Of a stretch of 39,697 nucleotides of DNA, positions 1 through 7,663 are shown one piece after another. Below the pieces are notes generated by a model. That model worked only from the letters and a program-made list of their open reading frames with translations. It was not told the origin of the DNA and ran no database searches. Within the stretch, counting starts at the first letter, position 1; each line of letters begins with the position of its first letter. The translations under genes were made by a program, and so were the position numbers. This DNA comes from a virus: positions 1 through 39,697 of IMG/VR virus record IMGVR_UViG_3300050821_024089; one strand, 5' to 3'.

Positions 1-744
1 ATGCCGTTCAAGCCCCATGTCAAAACCACTGTTCCGACCTCCGAGACAGTGATTTGGCATTACCTGGATCTCGCCAAGTTCGTCTCGATGCTGGAAGACA
101 ACGCCCTGTGGTTCTCGTCGATCGCAGTCCTCGCCCAAACCGACCAATGGGAAGGAGTCTTTCATCGCAAACTCCGGGAAATGTGGCGGGAACAAACGGG
201 AGGAGGAACCAACGATCTTGATCACAGCAGCCAGCACGTCCGGGAGCGGGCGTTTATCACATGCTGGCACATCAACGAAAACGAATCGGACGCAATGTGG
301 AAGCTCTACTCGAAAGGCGGCAACGATCTTGTGATCCGATCGACGTTCGGGAAGCTCTGCGAGAGTTTTAGCGCTTGCGCTGAGACGATTTATGCGGGCG
401 AGGTCGAGTACATCGATCACGCCGATTACGACTACAAGGCCAAAATGCTTGATGTCGCTCCAGGGTCAAAGATCCTAAACATCACTCCGGTCGTTCTCTT
501 CAAGCGACTTAGCTACGCCCACGAACGGGAGCTTCGTGCTTTTTACTATACGGAGTCTCCAGCACGTGGCCCTGACACTCCGGGAATGCCCATGTTCGTC
601 GACCTGAAAGCGCTCTTCAGTGAGATACGGGTCTCGCCACGGTCGGACGATTGGCTCCTCGATCTCGTCACCAAAATCATGGCGAGGTACGAGTTCGAGG
701 TTCCGGTGAAACGATCGAGCATGAAGGACGAACCGGAACTCTAG
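1..744 (+). CDS. DUF2971-type protein
   Basis: A 247-residue protein whose N-terminus (IWHYLDLAKFVSMLEDNALW, then a segment about an object at a site, 'FSSIAVLAQTDQWEG') has the layout I associate with DUF2971: a short strand, a helix, then the 'L.F....l.D.wEg' segment. A second family-like block follows at about residues 77-105 (ITCWHINENESDAMWKLYS). The biochemical function of this family is not established; members are common in phages and near defence genes. The gene starts at the first base of the window, so an upstream start or leader cannot be excluded. It ends 24 bases before the convergent methyltransferase gene. If the genome is circular, it would directly follow the gene ending at 39697. 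Confidence 0.7.
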   Translation: MPFKPHVKTTVPTSETVIWHYLDLAKFVSMLEDNALWFSSIAVLAQTDQWEGVFHRKLREMWREQTGGGTNDLDHSSQHVRERAFITCWHINENESDAMWKLYSKGGNDLVIRSTFGKLCESFSACAETIYAGEVEYIDHADYDYKAKMLDVAPGSKILNITPVVLFKRLSYAHERELRAFYYTESPARGPDTPGMPMFVDLKALFSEIRVSPRSDDWLLDLVTKIMARYEFEVPVKRSSMKDEPEL

Positions 745-767
745 GGCTGGCCGTGGACGAGTCGCCT

Positions 768-2582
768 TCACTCCTCGAACTTCAACTTGCCTTCCTTGAG
801 GTCACTTTTCCGTTTGTGCTTCTTGGCCTTTCGGAATGTCACGTTCGTCTGACGGATCGGTGGCATGTCGATCTTGCGTCCATCCAAGAGTTCTTCAATC
901 GTGAGAATCTGAATCCGGGGGTGGCCCTTCCGTGTCCAAGGCGACTCGTAAAATCCCGCCGATGCCGCTTCGGTAATCATTGCCTTCGTCGGTTTCTCCA
1001 GCGTGATGACCACTCCGATTTCTGCCTCTTCCCGTTTGATGACTCCGACCAAATCTCGAATGTGGGGAGAACTGACGCCTCCCGATTTCACAGAAATGAT
1101 GATCGTTTTCGTCGCCCCACCTTCCGCCTCATCATGGAAGAACAATCGCCCGTCAATTCCCCGATCGGCTCCCTTTTTCCTCTCATCCATTCGTGCGCCG
1201 ACCAGTCCAAGCGCCCACCATTGGAACTGATACCGGTCCTGTTCAGCCAAGGCTTGTGCATCTTCGACCGATTGAGGTTCGCCGATTACTTCGTATTCGA
1301 TCCCATCCCCGAACGAATCACGCAAGCGATGACGAATCAAGCCGATCGCTAGATGGGTCACGTCAATTCCGATCCAATGCCGATCGAGTTTTTGTGCGGC
1401 AGTGATTGTAGTTCCGCAACCGCAGAATGGATCGAGGACAACTCCACCTTTGTCGCTGCTTGCGGCAATCAGCCGTTCCAAGAGGCCCTCGGGTTTTTGA
1501 GTGGGGTATCCGAGTCGCTCTTGGTCCCTTGGCGAGAGCCATCGAACATCGGCATCAATTCCCTCTTCGGTTCCAAAGACGGTTCCTTCGGTGTAAGGCT
1601 GATAGGCCCAAATATCCTGAACTGCCTGCCCGTCGTTTTCGGTCAAGTACCGCTCATACATGGGCCAAGCCTGCCCTTTGATGATCTGGATGCAGCCGAG
1701 TTCCAACATCTTGTCGAGCTTCTGGTGTTGCGTCATCCCTTCGAGGCTGACACCGATCTCCAGTAAATCAGCCACGACAGCGCCGGGAACTGCCCAATGT
1801 CGGCCTTTGGCTGTTGGATCAAATCCTTTCCAAGGTTTGCCTGATTCCCCGCCTCTCGTTCCCGATCCGGTGAGCACATTCCCGTAGTAGGCCGTTTTGT
1901 AGCCTTTGTCGTCTTTCTCAAAATACTCCTTGATGTGGCCTTTCATGTACGGCCGCTTCGGATTGTTCCAAGTGAAGGTGTCAGATTTCGTGTAGAACAA
2001 GAGGCTATCGTGGATCGGCCCATACCGGTGCAATTTGTTGTGCGCTCCGGTTCGCCTCCAAATGATCTCATTGCGGAAACAGCCCGGCGTGAAAACCGCA
2101 TCCATGATCATTTTGAGGTAATGACTCGCCGATGGATCGCAATGAAGGTAGATGCTTCCCGTGGGCTTCATCGCCTTTCGCAATTCTTTCAGGCGAGGGG
2201 CCATCATCGACAGATACGCAAGCATGTCGCTTGTGCCGAGAAACTTCCGAAGGGCCTGGAGAGCGTCTGAGACCTTACCGCCCTCTTCGACGCATTCCGT
2301 CCAAGCTCTGGCAGCGTTCACATCCCACGTCCACGTGTCCTGAAACGCTCGGATCTGTGCAGCCGCTCCGGTTCCATCCCGCTCAGAAAACAGGACGTTG
2401 TAATCCTGATCGCTCTTGAACGGAGGATCGAGATAGACCAAATCAACGGATTCTTCGTCGATGTGCTCTCGAAGAATCTCTAGGTTGTCGCCGTAGAAAA
2501 GGACGTTATCTGCCACGACAATTCCCCGGTTCGGCTGTTGTTTGGCAACTTGCGAGGCCCGGCTATTGTCCACATCGGCCAC
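768..2582 (-). CDS. DNA methyltransferase fused to Mrr-like endonuclease domain
   Basis: This 604-residue protein carries a beta-class amino-methyltransferase: the catalytic DPPF is at residues 52-55 and the S-adenosylmethionine loop DPFCGCG at 384-390, preceded by a typical GYPTQKPEGLL segment. The order catalytic motif then AdoMet motif is that of N4-cytosine/N6-adenine enzymes with a long target-recognition region between. After residue about 445 comes a second domain with GADRGIDG (471-478) and ISVKSG (496-501), matching a PD-(D/E)xK nuclease site of Mrr type in which Ser replaces the acidic residue. It may therefore be a single-chain restriction-modification enzyme, or a methyltransferase with an inactive nuclease domain. 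The start is a GTG without a clear ribosome site; the small gene at 2616-3011 lies 33 bases upstream on the same strand. Confidence 0.88.
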   Translation of the reverse strand: MADVDNSRASQVAKQQPNRGIVVADNVLFYGDNLEILREHIDEESVDLVYLDPPFKSDQDYNVLFSERDGTGAAAQIRAFQDTWTWDVNAARAWTECVEEGGKVSDALQALRKFLGTSDMLAYLSMMAPRLKELRKAMKPTGSIYLHCDPSASHYLKMIMDAVFTPGCFRNEIIWRRTGAHNKLHRYGPIHDSLLFYTKSDTFTWNNPKRPYMKGHIKEYFEKDDKGYKTAYYGNVLTGSGTRGGESGKPWKGFDPTAKGRHWAVPGAVVADLLEIGVSLEGMTQHQKLDKMLELGCIQIIKGQAWPMYERYLTENDGQAVQDIWAYQPYTEGTVFGTEEGIDADVRWLSPRDQERLGYPTQKPEGLLERLIAASSDKGGVVLDPFCGCGTTITAAQKLDRHWIGIDVTHLAIGLIRHRLRDSFGDGIEYEVIGEPQSVEDAQALAEQDRYQFQWWALGLVGARMDERKKGADRGIDGRLFFHDEAEGGATKTIIISVKSGGVSSPHIRDLVGVIKREEAEIGVVITLEKPTKAMITEAASAGFYESPWTRKGHPRIQILTIEELLDGRKIDMPPIRQTNVTFRKAKKHKRKSDLKEGKLKFEE

Positions 2583-2615
2583 ACCACGTCAATCTGATCC
2601 TGAAGTCGTGGTTGG

Positions 2616-3011
2616 TCAGGCCGACTTTTCCAGTTGAACAAGCCTCTTGAACCGAACGTGCCTCTTGAGCTTCTTGGTCACGGCATAGACCTTGATGACC
2701 TCGCCCTTGATGTAGACATGACTGTCGTAGAGCAGTTGCTCCGCTAAGACCTGGAATCGGAAGAGCGGCACGTCCTCTGTAATGAACTGATTGCGAAGTC
2801 GGGCCAGAAGCTCGTCCAGTTGGGCCGTTTTGAGTTTGAGCCTTCGGCAGAGCGCCGACTTGTTCATTCGACCGCCCCTCGTAAACATCCCCGGCTCGTG
2901 CATCAGGGTGTCGACTAGCCCCCGGACTTCCGGGTCCGTCACCTTTTCGAGGAGTTCATTCACCTCGAACGTCTCAATCGCCTTGTTGAAGCAAATCATT
3001 TTCTCGCTCAC
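2616..3011 (-). CDS. small basic protein upstream of methyltransferase
   Basis: I do not recognise this 131-residue protein. Residues about 49-76 (NKSALCRRLKLKTAQLDELL and following) could form a helix-turn-helix, and the C-terminal third is lysine/arginine-rich (VTKKLKRHVRFKRL). It starts at GTG 3011, with an ATG four codons later as the alternative. It lies directly upstream of the methyltransferase-nuclease gene in the same direction, so it could be a regulator or accessory subunit of that enzyme; this is inference from position only. A box resembling the phage promoter motif lies just upstream. Confidence 0.7.
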   Translation of the reverse strand: MSEKMICFNKAIETFEVNELLEKVTDPEVRGLVDTLMHEPGMFTRGGRMNKSALCRRLKLKTAQLDELLARLRNQFITEDVPLFRFQVLAEQLLYDSHVYIKGEVIKVYAVTKKLKRHVRFKRLVQLEKSA

Positions 3012-3016
3012 CCCGT

Positions 3017-3024
3017 AGATATAG
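3017..3024 (-). promoter_or_regulatory. weak promoter-like box before 3011
   Basis: On the minus strand CTATATCT lies 5 nt before the GTG at 3011. It matches the CTANATAC box of the structural genes in six of eight positions, so it is a weak member of the set. Confidence 0.35.
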
Positions 3025-3050
3025 GAGTGGCGGGAATTCCCCGATCACGA

Positions 3051-3095
3051 AACCTGCTCGAAATGTTCGGTTCTGAACGAGCAGGTTTTTTCTTT
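3051..3095 (+). terminator. intrinsic terminator-like hairpin, rightward
   Basis: A 10-bp perfect stem (AACCTGCTCG with CGAGCAGGTT) encloses a 17-nt loop and is followed by TTTTTTCTTT on the plus strand. No rightward gene ends just upstream, because the neighbouring gene starts leftward at 3011. It may insulate the gene at 3116 from read-through. Confidence 0.6.
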
Positions 3096-3115
3096 GCGCC
3101 GCCCCTAACTAGGGG

Positions 3116-3763
3116 GTGCCATCAATCGCAGTCAACGCCGGGTCTGCAGGAGTTCAGAACTTTCACACGGGGACCGTCACGTGGTCTAGCACCACGAGTG
3201 CCACAGGTGCCAGCGACGGCTCGTATGCCACGGGCGGATCATTTGGATCGGGCACAGTCGGAGACTCGCTCGATTTCTGGAACTTCAACGTCAGCATTCC
3301 AGCCGGTCAAACCGTCAACGGTCTCCAACTCGACATCGTTGCTAGAAAAACACAGATTAGCGCAAGAGCAGTTAGCTTCACTTCCTGTAACTGTAAGATC
3401 AACGGCATTCTCGGTACGCCCACGGTCAACGTGAATGGCACGGCATTAACGACGAGTGCCGCAACTTACACTTACGGAGGACCGACCGATTTATGGGGTC
3501 TGTCAGGCGGCACGCTTTCACAATCCAATATCAACAGCAACACCGAAAACACCGGGCCGACCTTCGGAGTTTGGTTTACTGGTGGGGCTGGTGCTTCCGC
3601 AGCAACGCCCGATGTCGATGCCGTTACATTGACGGTCTATTACAGCCCGGCTTCAACGTCCGGTCCACCTAACCCGATCAATCTGTATGGTGGCAAAGTT
3701 GGTGGGTCTGAAATGCTTTACACGGGGCCGACGAAGACGATCACGGCCTACGGCTTTCGTTAA
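3116..3763 (+). CDS. probable virion/tail-associated beta-rich protein
   Basis: A 215-residue protein starting at GTG 3116. It is rich in Ser, Thr, Gly and Asn with alternating beta-strand pattern (for example 'VNGLQLDIVARKTQISARAV' and 'VDAVTLTVYYSPAS') and no membrane segment or signal peptide, which fits an adhesion or fibre-associated domain. The stop overlaps by 4 bases the convergent end of the repeat-rich tail fibre gene, so the two probably belong to the same host-recognition cluster. A palindromic CCCCTAACTAGGGG lies immediately before the start; its CTAACTAG resembles the phage promoter box and sits 3 nt from GTG. No specific family is recognised. Confidence 0.65.
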   Translation: MPSIAVNAGSAGVQNFHTGTVTWSSTTSATGASDGSYATGGSFGSGTVGDSLDFWNFNVSIPAGQTVNGLQLDIVARKTQISARAVSFTSCNCKINGILGTPTVNVNGTALTTSAATYTYGGPTDLWGLSGGTLSQSNINSNTENTGPTFGVWFTGGAGASAATPDVDAVTLTVYYSPASTSGPPNPINLYGGKVGGSEMLYTGPTKTITAYGFR

Positions 3764-5889
3764 CCGCCAGACCATACAAACGGGTCGCCGATGCGAACCA
3801 TAAAGCTAATGCCTCCGGCAGCCGTCCCGACAATTTGACCAACGTCGCCCGACGAGAATCCTCCCGACATGGCATTGCCCGACATATTCTGTAGTGTCCC
3901 GGATCGCCCGCACCAAACCGGTTGACCGATAGCGGTCATTGAGCCGCTACCGACAGTCACGATCCCTCGATCGTAAATTTGTGCGACCGTACCCGACACC
4001 ACGTTGTCATAGACGATCCCGATAACCGGCATTCGACCGCTTACACCCGCCATTGCGATTTGTAGGCCACCGGTCGGCGTGAACGATACAGCACGCACAC
4101 CCGAAATCAATTCGACCGTAGTTTGTGAATAGATGGGAGCGAGGAAGCCCGTATTTCCAGATTGCGGCACAAGGCCGCTTGTAATCACTTGTGGCATTCC
4201 TGATGCGAGAGCAGACATGCCGATTGAACCGGCAGCGATGCTGCCAGAAACAACAGAGTTGTTGGCGAGTTGTCCAGAGTTCACCGCACCACTCGCAAGC
4301 GCAAATTGACCAATGATCCCCGAGGCGAGATTTCCACTTGTCACAGCCACATTACCGATGTAGCCGGACGTGATGATGCCCGAAGACAGAGAAGCCCCTC
4401 CACCGCCAGACCATCCGGCAAAGCCAGAAGCCATCGAGAAGATCGAGATCGAGCCAGACGCAATCGAGCCGCTGACAACAGAAGCGTTGCCGAGATATCC
4501 CGAACCAATGATGCCCGAAGTCAAAGTGAACGTCGCCGGGATCACTCCCGAAGCCAAAGCATTGAGGCCAATTTGACCACTGGCGATCGACCCACTGACA
4601 ACAGAAGCATTGCCAAGGAAACCAGAAGTTACGGAGCCAGAACTGAGCGAACCGCCTCCTCCTGACCAACCAGCAAACCCAGAAGCCATCTGGAAGAAGC
4701 CAACAGCCCCAGAAGCAATCAAGCTCGTGACGATGGCTCCAGGGGCCATGTCGTTCGTCGAGATCGTTCCCGAAGCGATATTGAAGGCCCCGCCTCCCGC
4801 CTGCCCCATGACAGCGCCCGAAGCGACCTGACCACTATTCACCGCACCGGAAGCCAGAGGGAATCGGCCGATCGAACCCGAAGCATAAGCTCCAGAAGTC
4901 ACGGATTGATTGCCGAGTAACCCTGAGCCCACGGCCCCCGATACCAAAGGATCGAGGAGACCGGAGCAAAGATGGTTCTGGCAGATTTGACCAGAAGCAA
5001 TCGACCCGCTGACAACAGCCCCGTCGAAGATATCGAACAACTGCACACACCCCGAACTCAAATGAGCGGGGCCAATCTGTCCCGAAGCGATGCTCCCAGA
5101 CACCACAGCGCCATTGCCCAACTCGCCGGATGTGATCGTGCCGCTGTTGATGACGGGCGCACCTGATGCGAGAAAAACACCTGATGCGAAATGCATGGGG
5201 CAAATTTGACCCGAAGCAACGCTCCCGGAGATCACACAGGCATTCGACAATTGACCGCTCTGCACACAGCCCGAACTCAAATGATTCGGGCCAATCTGCC
5301 CCGAAGCGATATTGCCAGAGCCGACAGCGCCGTACTGAATCTGCCCGCTGTTAACAGCGCCGGAAGAGAGGTTGAACTGGCCAACGATTCCAGAAGCCAA
5401 CGCATTGGGTCCAATCTGGCCCGAAGCGATGCTCCCCGACACCACAGTGCCATTGCCGAGCATTCCTGATCGGACTTGCCCGGAGTTGATCGTCGGTGTC
5501 GACAGCAACCCGGAGACAAGTTGGCTCTGCGTGATCGACCCCGAAGCAATACCGAAGATTTGCCCTGACCACTGGATTTGAGAAATCCAAATCGCAGGGG
5601 CATCGAGGACAACTTCGGCTCCCGGTTGAAACACCGGATACGAGCCGCTGATCGAGGACTCCAGCAATCCGCCAGACAGAGGCGTGACGTTGCCGCTGGC
5701 GGCAGTCGCTTGGAACGTCGCCCAATTTCCAAAGTTGTCTCGGATACGGCCGAAGCACGGATATCCTGAGCCATTGGCCCCAAAGCTCTGATAACCAGAA
5801 GACACCCCGCCAGAATTGAGGCTGAAGGGTGCGCCTGAAGAATTGGTTGTCTCTCGAACCAAATCGAAGAACTGCGGAGCGAACGTCAT
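3760..5889 (-). CDS. tail fibre with pentapeptide-like SG repeats
   Basis: A 709-residue protein begun at ATG 5889, not at the longer in-frame start at 6054, because the CTAAATAC box lies 4 nt before 5889 and the longer version would overlap the divergent gene. An N-terminal globular part of about 100 residues is followed by roughly 450 residues built of five-residue units of the form [ILV]-x-S-G-x (for example VVSGS IASGQ IGPNA LASGI), as expected for a right-handed parallel beta-helix. The last about 110 residues lack the repeat (GTVAQIYDRGIVTVGSGSMT) and may be the tip. Likely role: trimeric fibre or receptor-binding protein at the tail. The repeat class is seen directly; the tail role is inferred from location beside tail-tip genes. 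Confidence 0.78.
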   Translation of the reverse strand: MTFAPQFFDLVRETTNSSGAPFSLNSGGVSSGYQSFGANGSGYPCFGRIRDNFGNWATFQATAASGNVTPLSGGLLESSISGSYPVFQPGAEVVLDAPAIWISQIQWSGQIFGIASGSITQSQLVSGLLSTPTINSGQVRSGMLGNGTVVSGSIASGQIGPNALASGIVGQFNLSSGAVNSGQIQYGAVGSGNIASGQIGPNHLSSGCVQSGQLSNACVISGSVASGQICPMHFASGVFLASGAPVINSGTITSGELGNGAVVSGSIASGQIGPAHLSSGCVQLFDIFDGAVVSGSIASGQICQNHLCSGLLDPLVSGAVGSGLLGNQSVTSGAYASGSIGRFPLASGAVNSGQVASGAVMGQAGGGAFNIASGTISTNDMAPGAIVTSLIASGAVGFFQMASGFAGWSGGGGSLSSGSVTSGFLGNASVVSGSIASGQIGLNALASGVIPATFTLTSGIIGSGYLGNASVVSGSIASGSISIFSMASGFAGWSGGGGASLSSGIITSGYIGNVAVTSGNLASGIIGQFALASGAVNSGQLANNSVVSGSIAAGSIGMSALASGMPQVITSGLVPQSGNTGFLAPIYSQTTVELISGVRAVSFTPTGGLQIAMAGVSGRMPVIGIVYDNVVSGTVAQIYDRGIVTVGSGSMTAIGQPVWCGRSGTLQNMSGNAMSGGFSSGDVGQIVGTAAGGISFMVRIGDPFVWSGG

Positions 5890-5929
5890 AACGGTATTTA
5901 GTCCTGGCTCAGCAGAACTAAATACCCTT
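5890..5929. promoter_or_regulatory. divergent promoter pair with two CTAAATAC boxes
   Basis: The 40 bases between ATG 5889 (leftward) and ATG 5930 (rightward) hold two copies of CTAAATAC in opposite orientation: at 5894-5901 on the minus strand and at 5918-5925 on the plus strand. Each ends exactly 4 nt before its start codon (CGTT and CCTT). No Shine-Dalgarno sequence fits in either gap, so both messages would be leaderless if the box is a -10 element. Confidence 0.75.
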
Positions 5930-7654
5930 ATGGCACTCGGATTTGGTCCTCTGTCGGATAAGGCGATCTCAGATACAGCTTTAGGCAGAATCTTCGTTGA
6001 ACTCGGACATGGGGGAGTAATTTGTGGCGGGCTGGCGAACGTCGATGCCTCCAATGAGCGGCAAGTCGGCGCTGCGATTGTCTTCTACCACACTGGGGCG
6101 ACCTACGAGGGACAATTCCAACTCGAACAAAGCCTGTCACTAGGGGGCCATCGCTCGGGTTCGATCAGTCCTCGTTGTGGCGTACTTGAGGCACAAGCCG
6201 TCCCTAATGTCGATATCCTCGACGCCTCGCATCAAATCGGCAGGGGAAACCTGACTGTCCTTGGGGCATCCCTCCTCTACACGGGTCCAGGAGCCACAGT
6301 TGGCGATCCTGTGCAGCCCATTCTTGGGATTCCCGTGACGGTCGAGGACTCGCTCAATCAGTGGGTCGTTGTCCAGCAAACCACGAATGCACCTCTTCAA
6401 GGTTCGGGCTCTGCCGAATTCCATGAGCAACTGAACAATGTTTGGGGCGCATCCAATGGCACCACAGCAGGAGAGACCACGTACCGGGGTGTCATCCTCC
6501 GCAACAACGCTCTCGACAATGTGACCTCGATCACGCTGAGCGTTAACACCCTGGCAAGCACCTCTTGTCTTCAGCCGATCATCGGAACCGGAGCCGGGAA
6601 ACTCTGGGGCCAAGATTTCACGAGCTTCCCGTGGCAAGGCTGGATCTCGCTGACGAGTGGCGAAGCCATGTATTACTCGTCACGGGGCGATCAGTACCTC
6701 AATGTTCCGGCCGCTGGTCGAGGAGTCCTCGGGACAAGTGCCCAAGCGGGCTCCTGGACCGACACGATTACAGCCATACCGCCGATCATGCTGGCCCTTG
6801 AAACGCCATCGAGTGGCGCAATTCAGGGGCCGCTCGCAAACGAAACCACATCGCCGAGCGGCCTTACATTTGTAAATTCGGTCACGATTTCCAGCCTGAC
6901 GCCCTGGCAAGAAATGGGCTTGTGGGTCCAGCGACAACTCCCGTCCGGGATGACAGCGGCTCCTTGGTTCGAGAATGACATCTCGCTCCAGTTCACCCTC
7001 GATGGTGTCACGTACAACGATTCGCTCGTGGGGGCCTTCCGAGTGAGTAACTCAGCCCTGGCGAGGTACGAAGTCTCGTACGCTGTTGGCCAACCGCCAG
7101 ACCTCACTCAGCCCGCCAACGAAACTTTTTCGTCGTTGCCCTACACGACAACCGGAACTTTCGCAGCGAACGAGAATGTTTACCTGAGCACCAATCTCCG
7201 CAACGTGGAGAACCTCGTCAGCGAGAACACAGATTTTTACGTCCTGTCGATCGGGAGCGGAGGTACTCAGCAGAATTTGCCTCCCTCAGCGCCGACAACG
7301 ACCCTCGATGCTGTCGGTACGGAGTTCCAAATCCAGAGCTATTACTTCGACCTCAGCGACCAAAACCCGGCCGATCAGTTCGCCATTTACATTTCGTTCA
7401 ACACCGATGATCCGCTGAGCCAAACTCCGATCATGGTCGATGTGCGTGACCTTGGGCCGTACGACTACCTGAATTACGTGACGGCAAGCCAGACGATGGG
7501 CACGACTGCGTACGTGTGCGTGAAAATGTACAGAAGCTCGGACGGCGTTTATTCGCAGAACAGCAACGTCCTCAGCGTGACGAGTCAGGTCACAGACTTT
7601 GGGCCAGCACAATTGAAGGGCTTCGCCCGCTACATATTCGAACAACGCAACTAA
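5930..7654 (+). CDS. tail-tip structural protein
   Basis: A 574-residue protein from ATG 5930 (MALGFGPLSDKAISDTALG), chosen over an earlier in-frame start at 5816 because the promoter box is adjacent. It is first in a rightward operon of five genes that ends at 12361 and is followed after 9 bases by the probable hub gene. The sequence is rich in beta-strand-like and Gly/Ser/Thr segments, with no catalytic motif I can name and no membrane segment. Its length and place in front of a hub-like gene fit a distal-tail or baseplate component. Specific function unknown. Confidence 0.72.
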   Translation: MALGFGPLSDKAISDTALGRIFVELGHGGVICGGLANVDASNERQVGAAIVFYHTGATYEGQFQLEQSLSLGGHRSGSISPRCGVLEAQAVPNVDILDASHQIGRGNLTVLGASLLYTGPGATVGDPVQPILGIPVTVEDSLNQWVVVQQTTNAPLQGSGSAEFHEQLNNVWGASNGTTAGETTYRGVILRNNALDNVTSITLSVNTLASTSCLQPIIGTGAGKLWGQDFTSFPWQGWISLTSGEAMYYSSRGDQYLNVPAAGRGVLGTSAQAGSWTDTITAIPPIMLALETPSSGAIQGPLANETTSPSGLTFVNSVTISSLTPWQEMGLWVQRQLPSGMTAAPWFENDISLQFTLDGVTYNDSLVGAFRVSNSALARYEVSYAVGQPPDLTQPANETFSSLPYTTTGTFAANENVYLSTNLRNVENLVSENTDFYVLSIGSGGTQQNLPPSAPTTTLDAVGTEFQIQSYYFDLSDQNPADQFAIYISFNTDDPLSQTPIMVDVRDLGPYDYLNYVTASQTMGTTAYVCVKMYRSSDGVYSQNSNVLSVTSQVTDFGPAQLKGFARYIFEQRN

Positions 7655-7663
7655 CGGAGGATC

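Noticed and set aside
4270-5783. Several long ORFs on both strands inside the tail fibre gene (for example 5277-5783 minus, 4270-4665 plus)
   Set aside because: They arise from the repetitive SG-coding sequence read in other frames and lack start signals.
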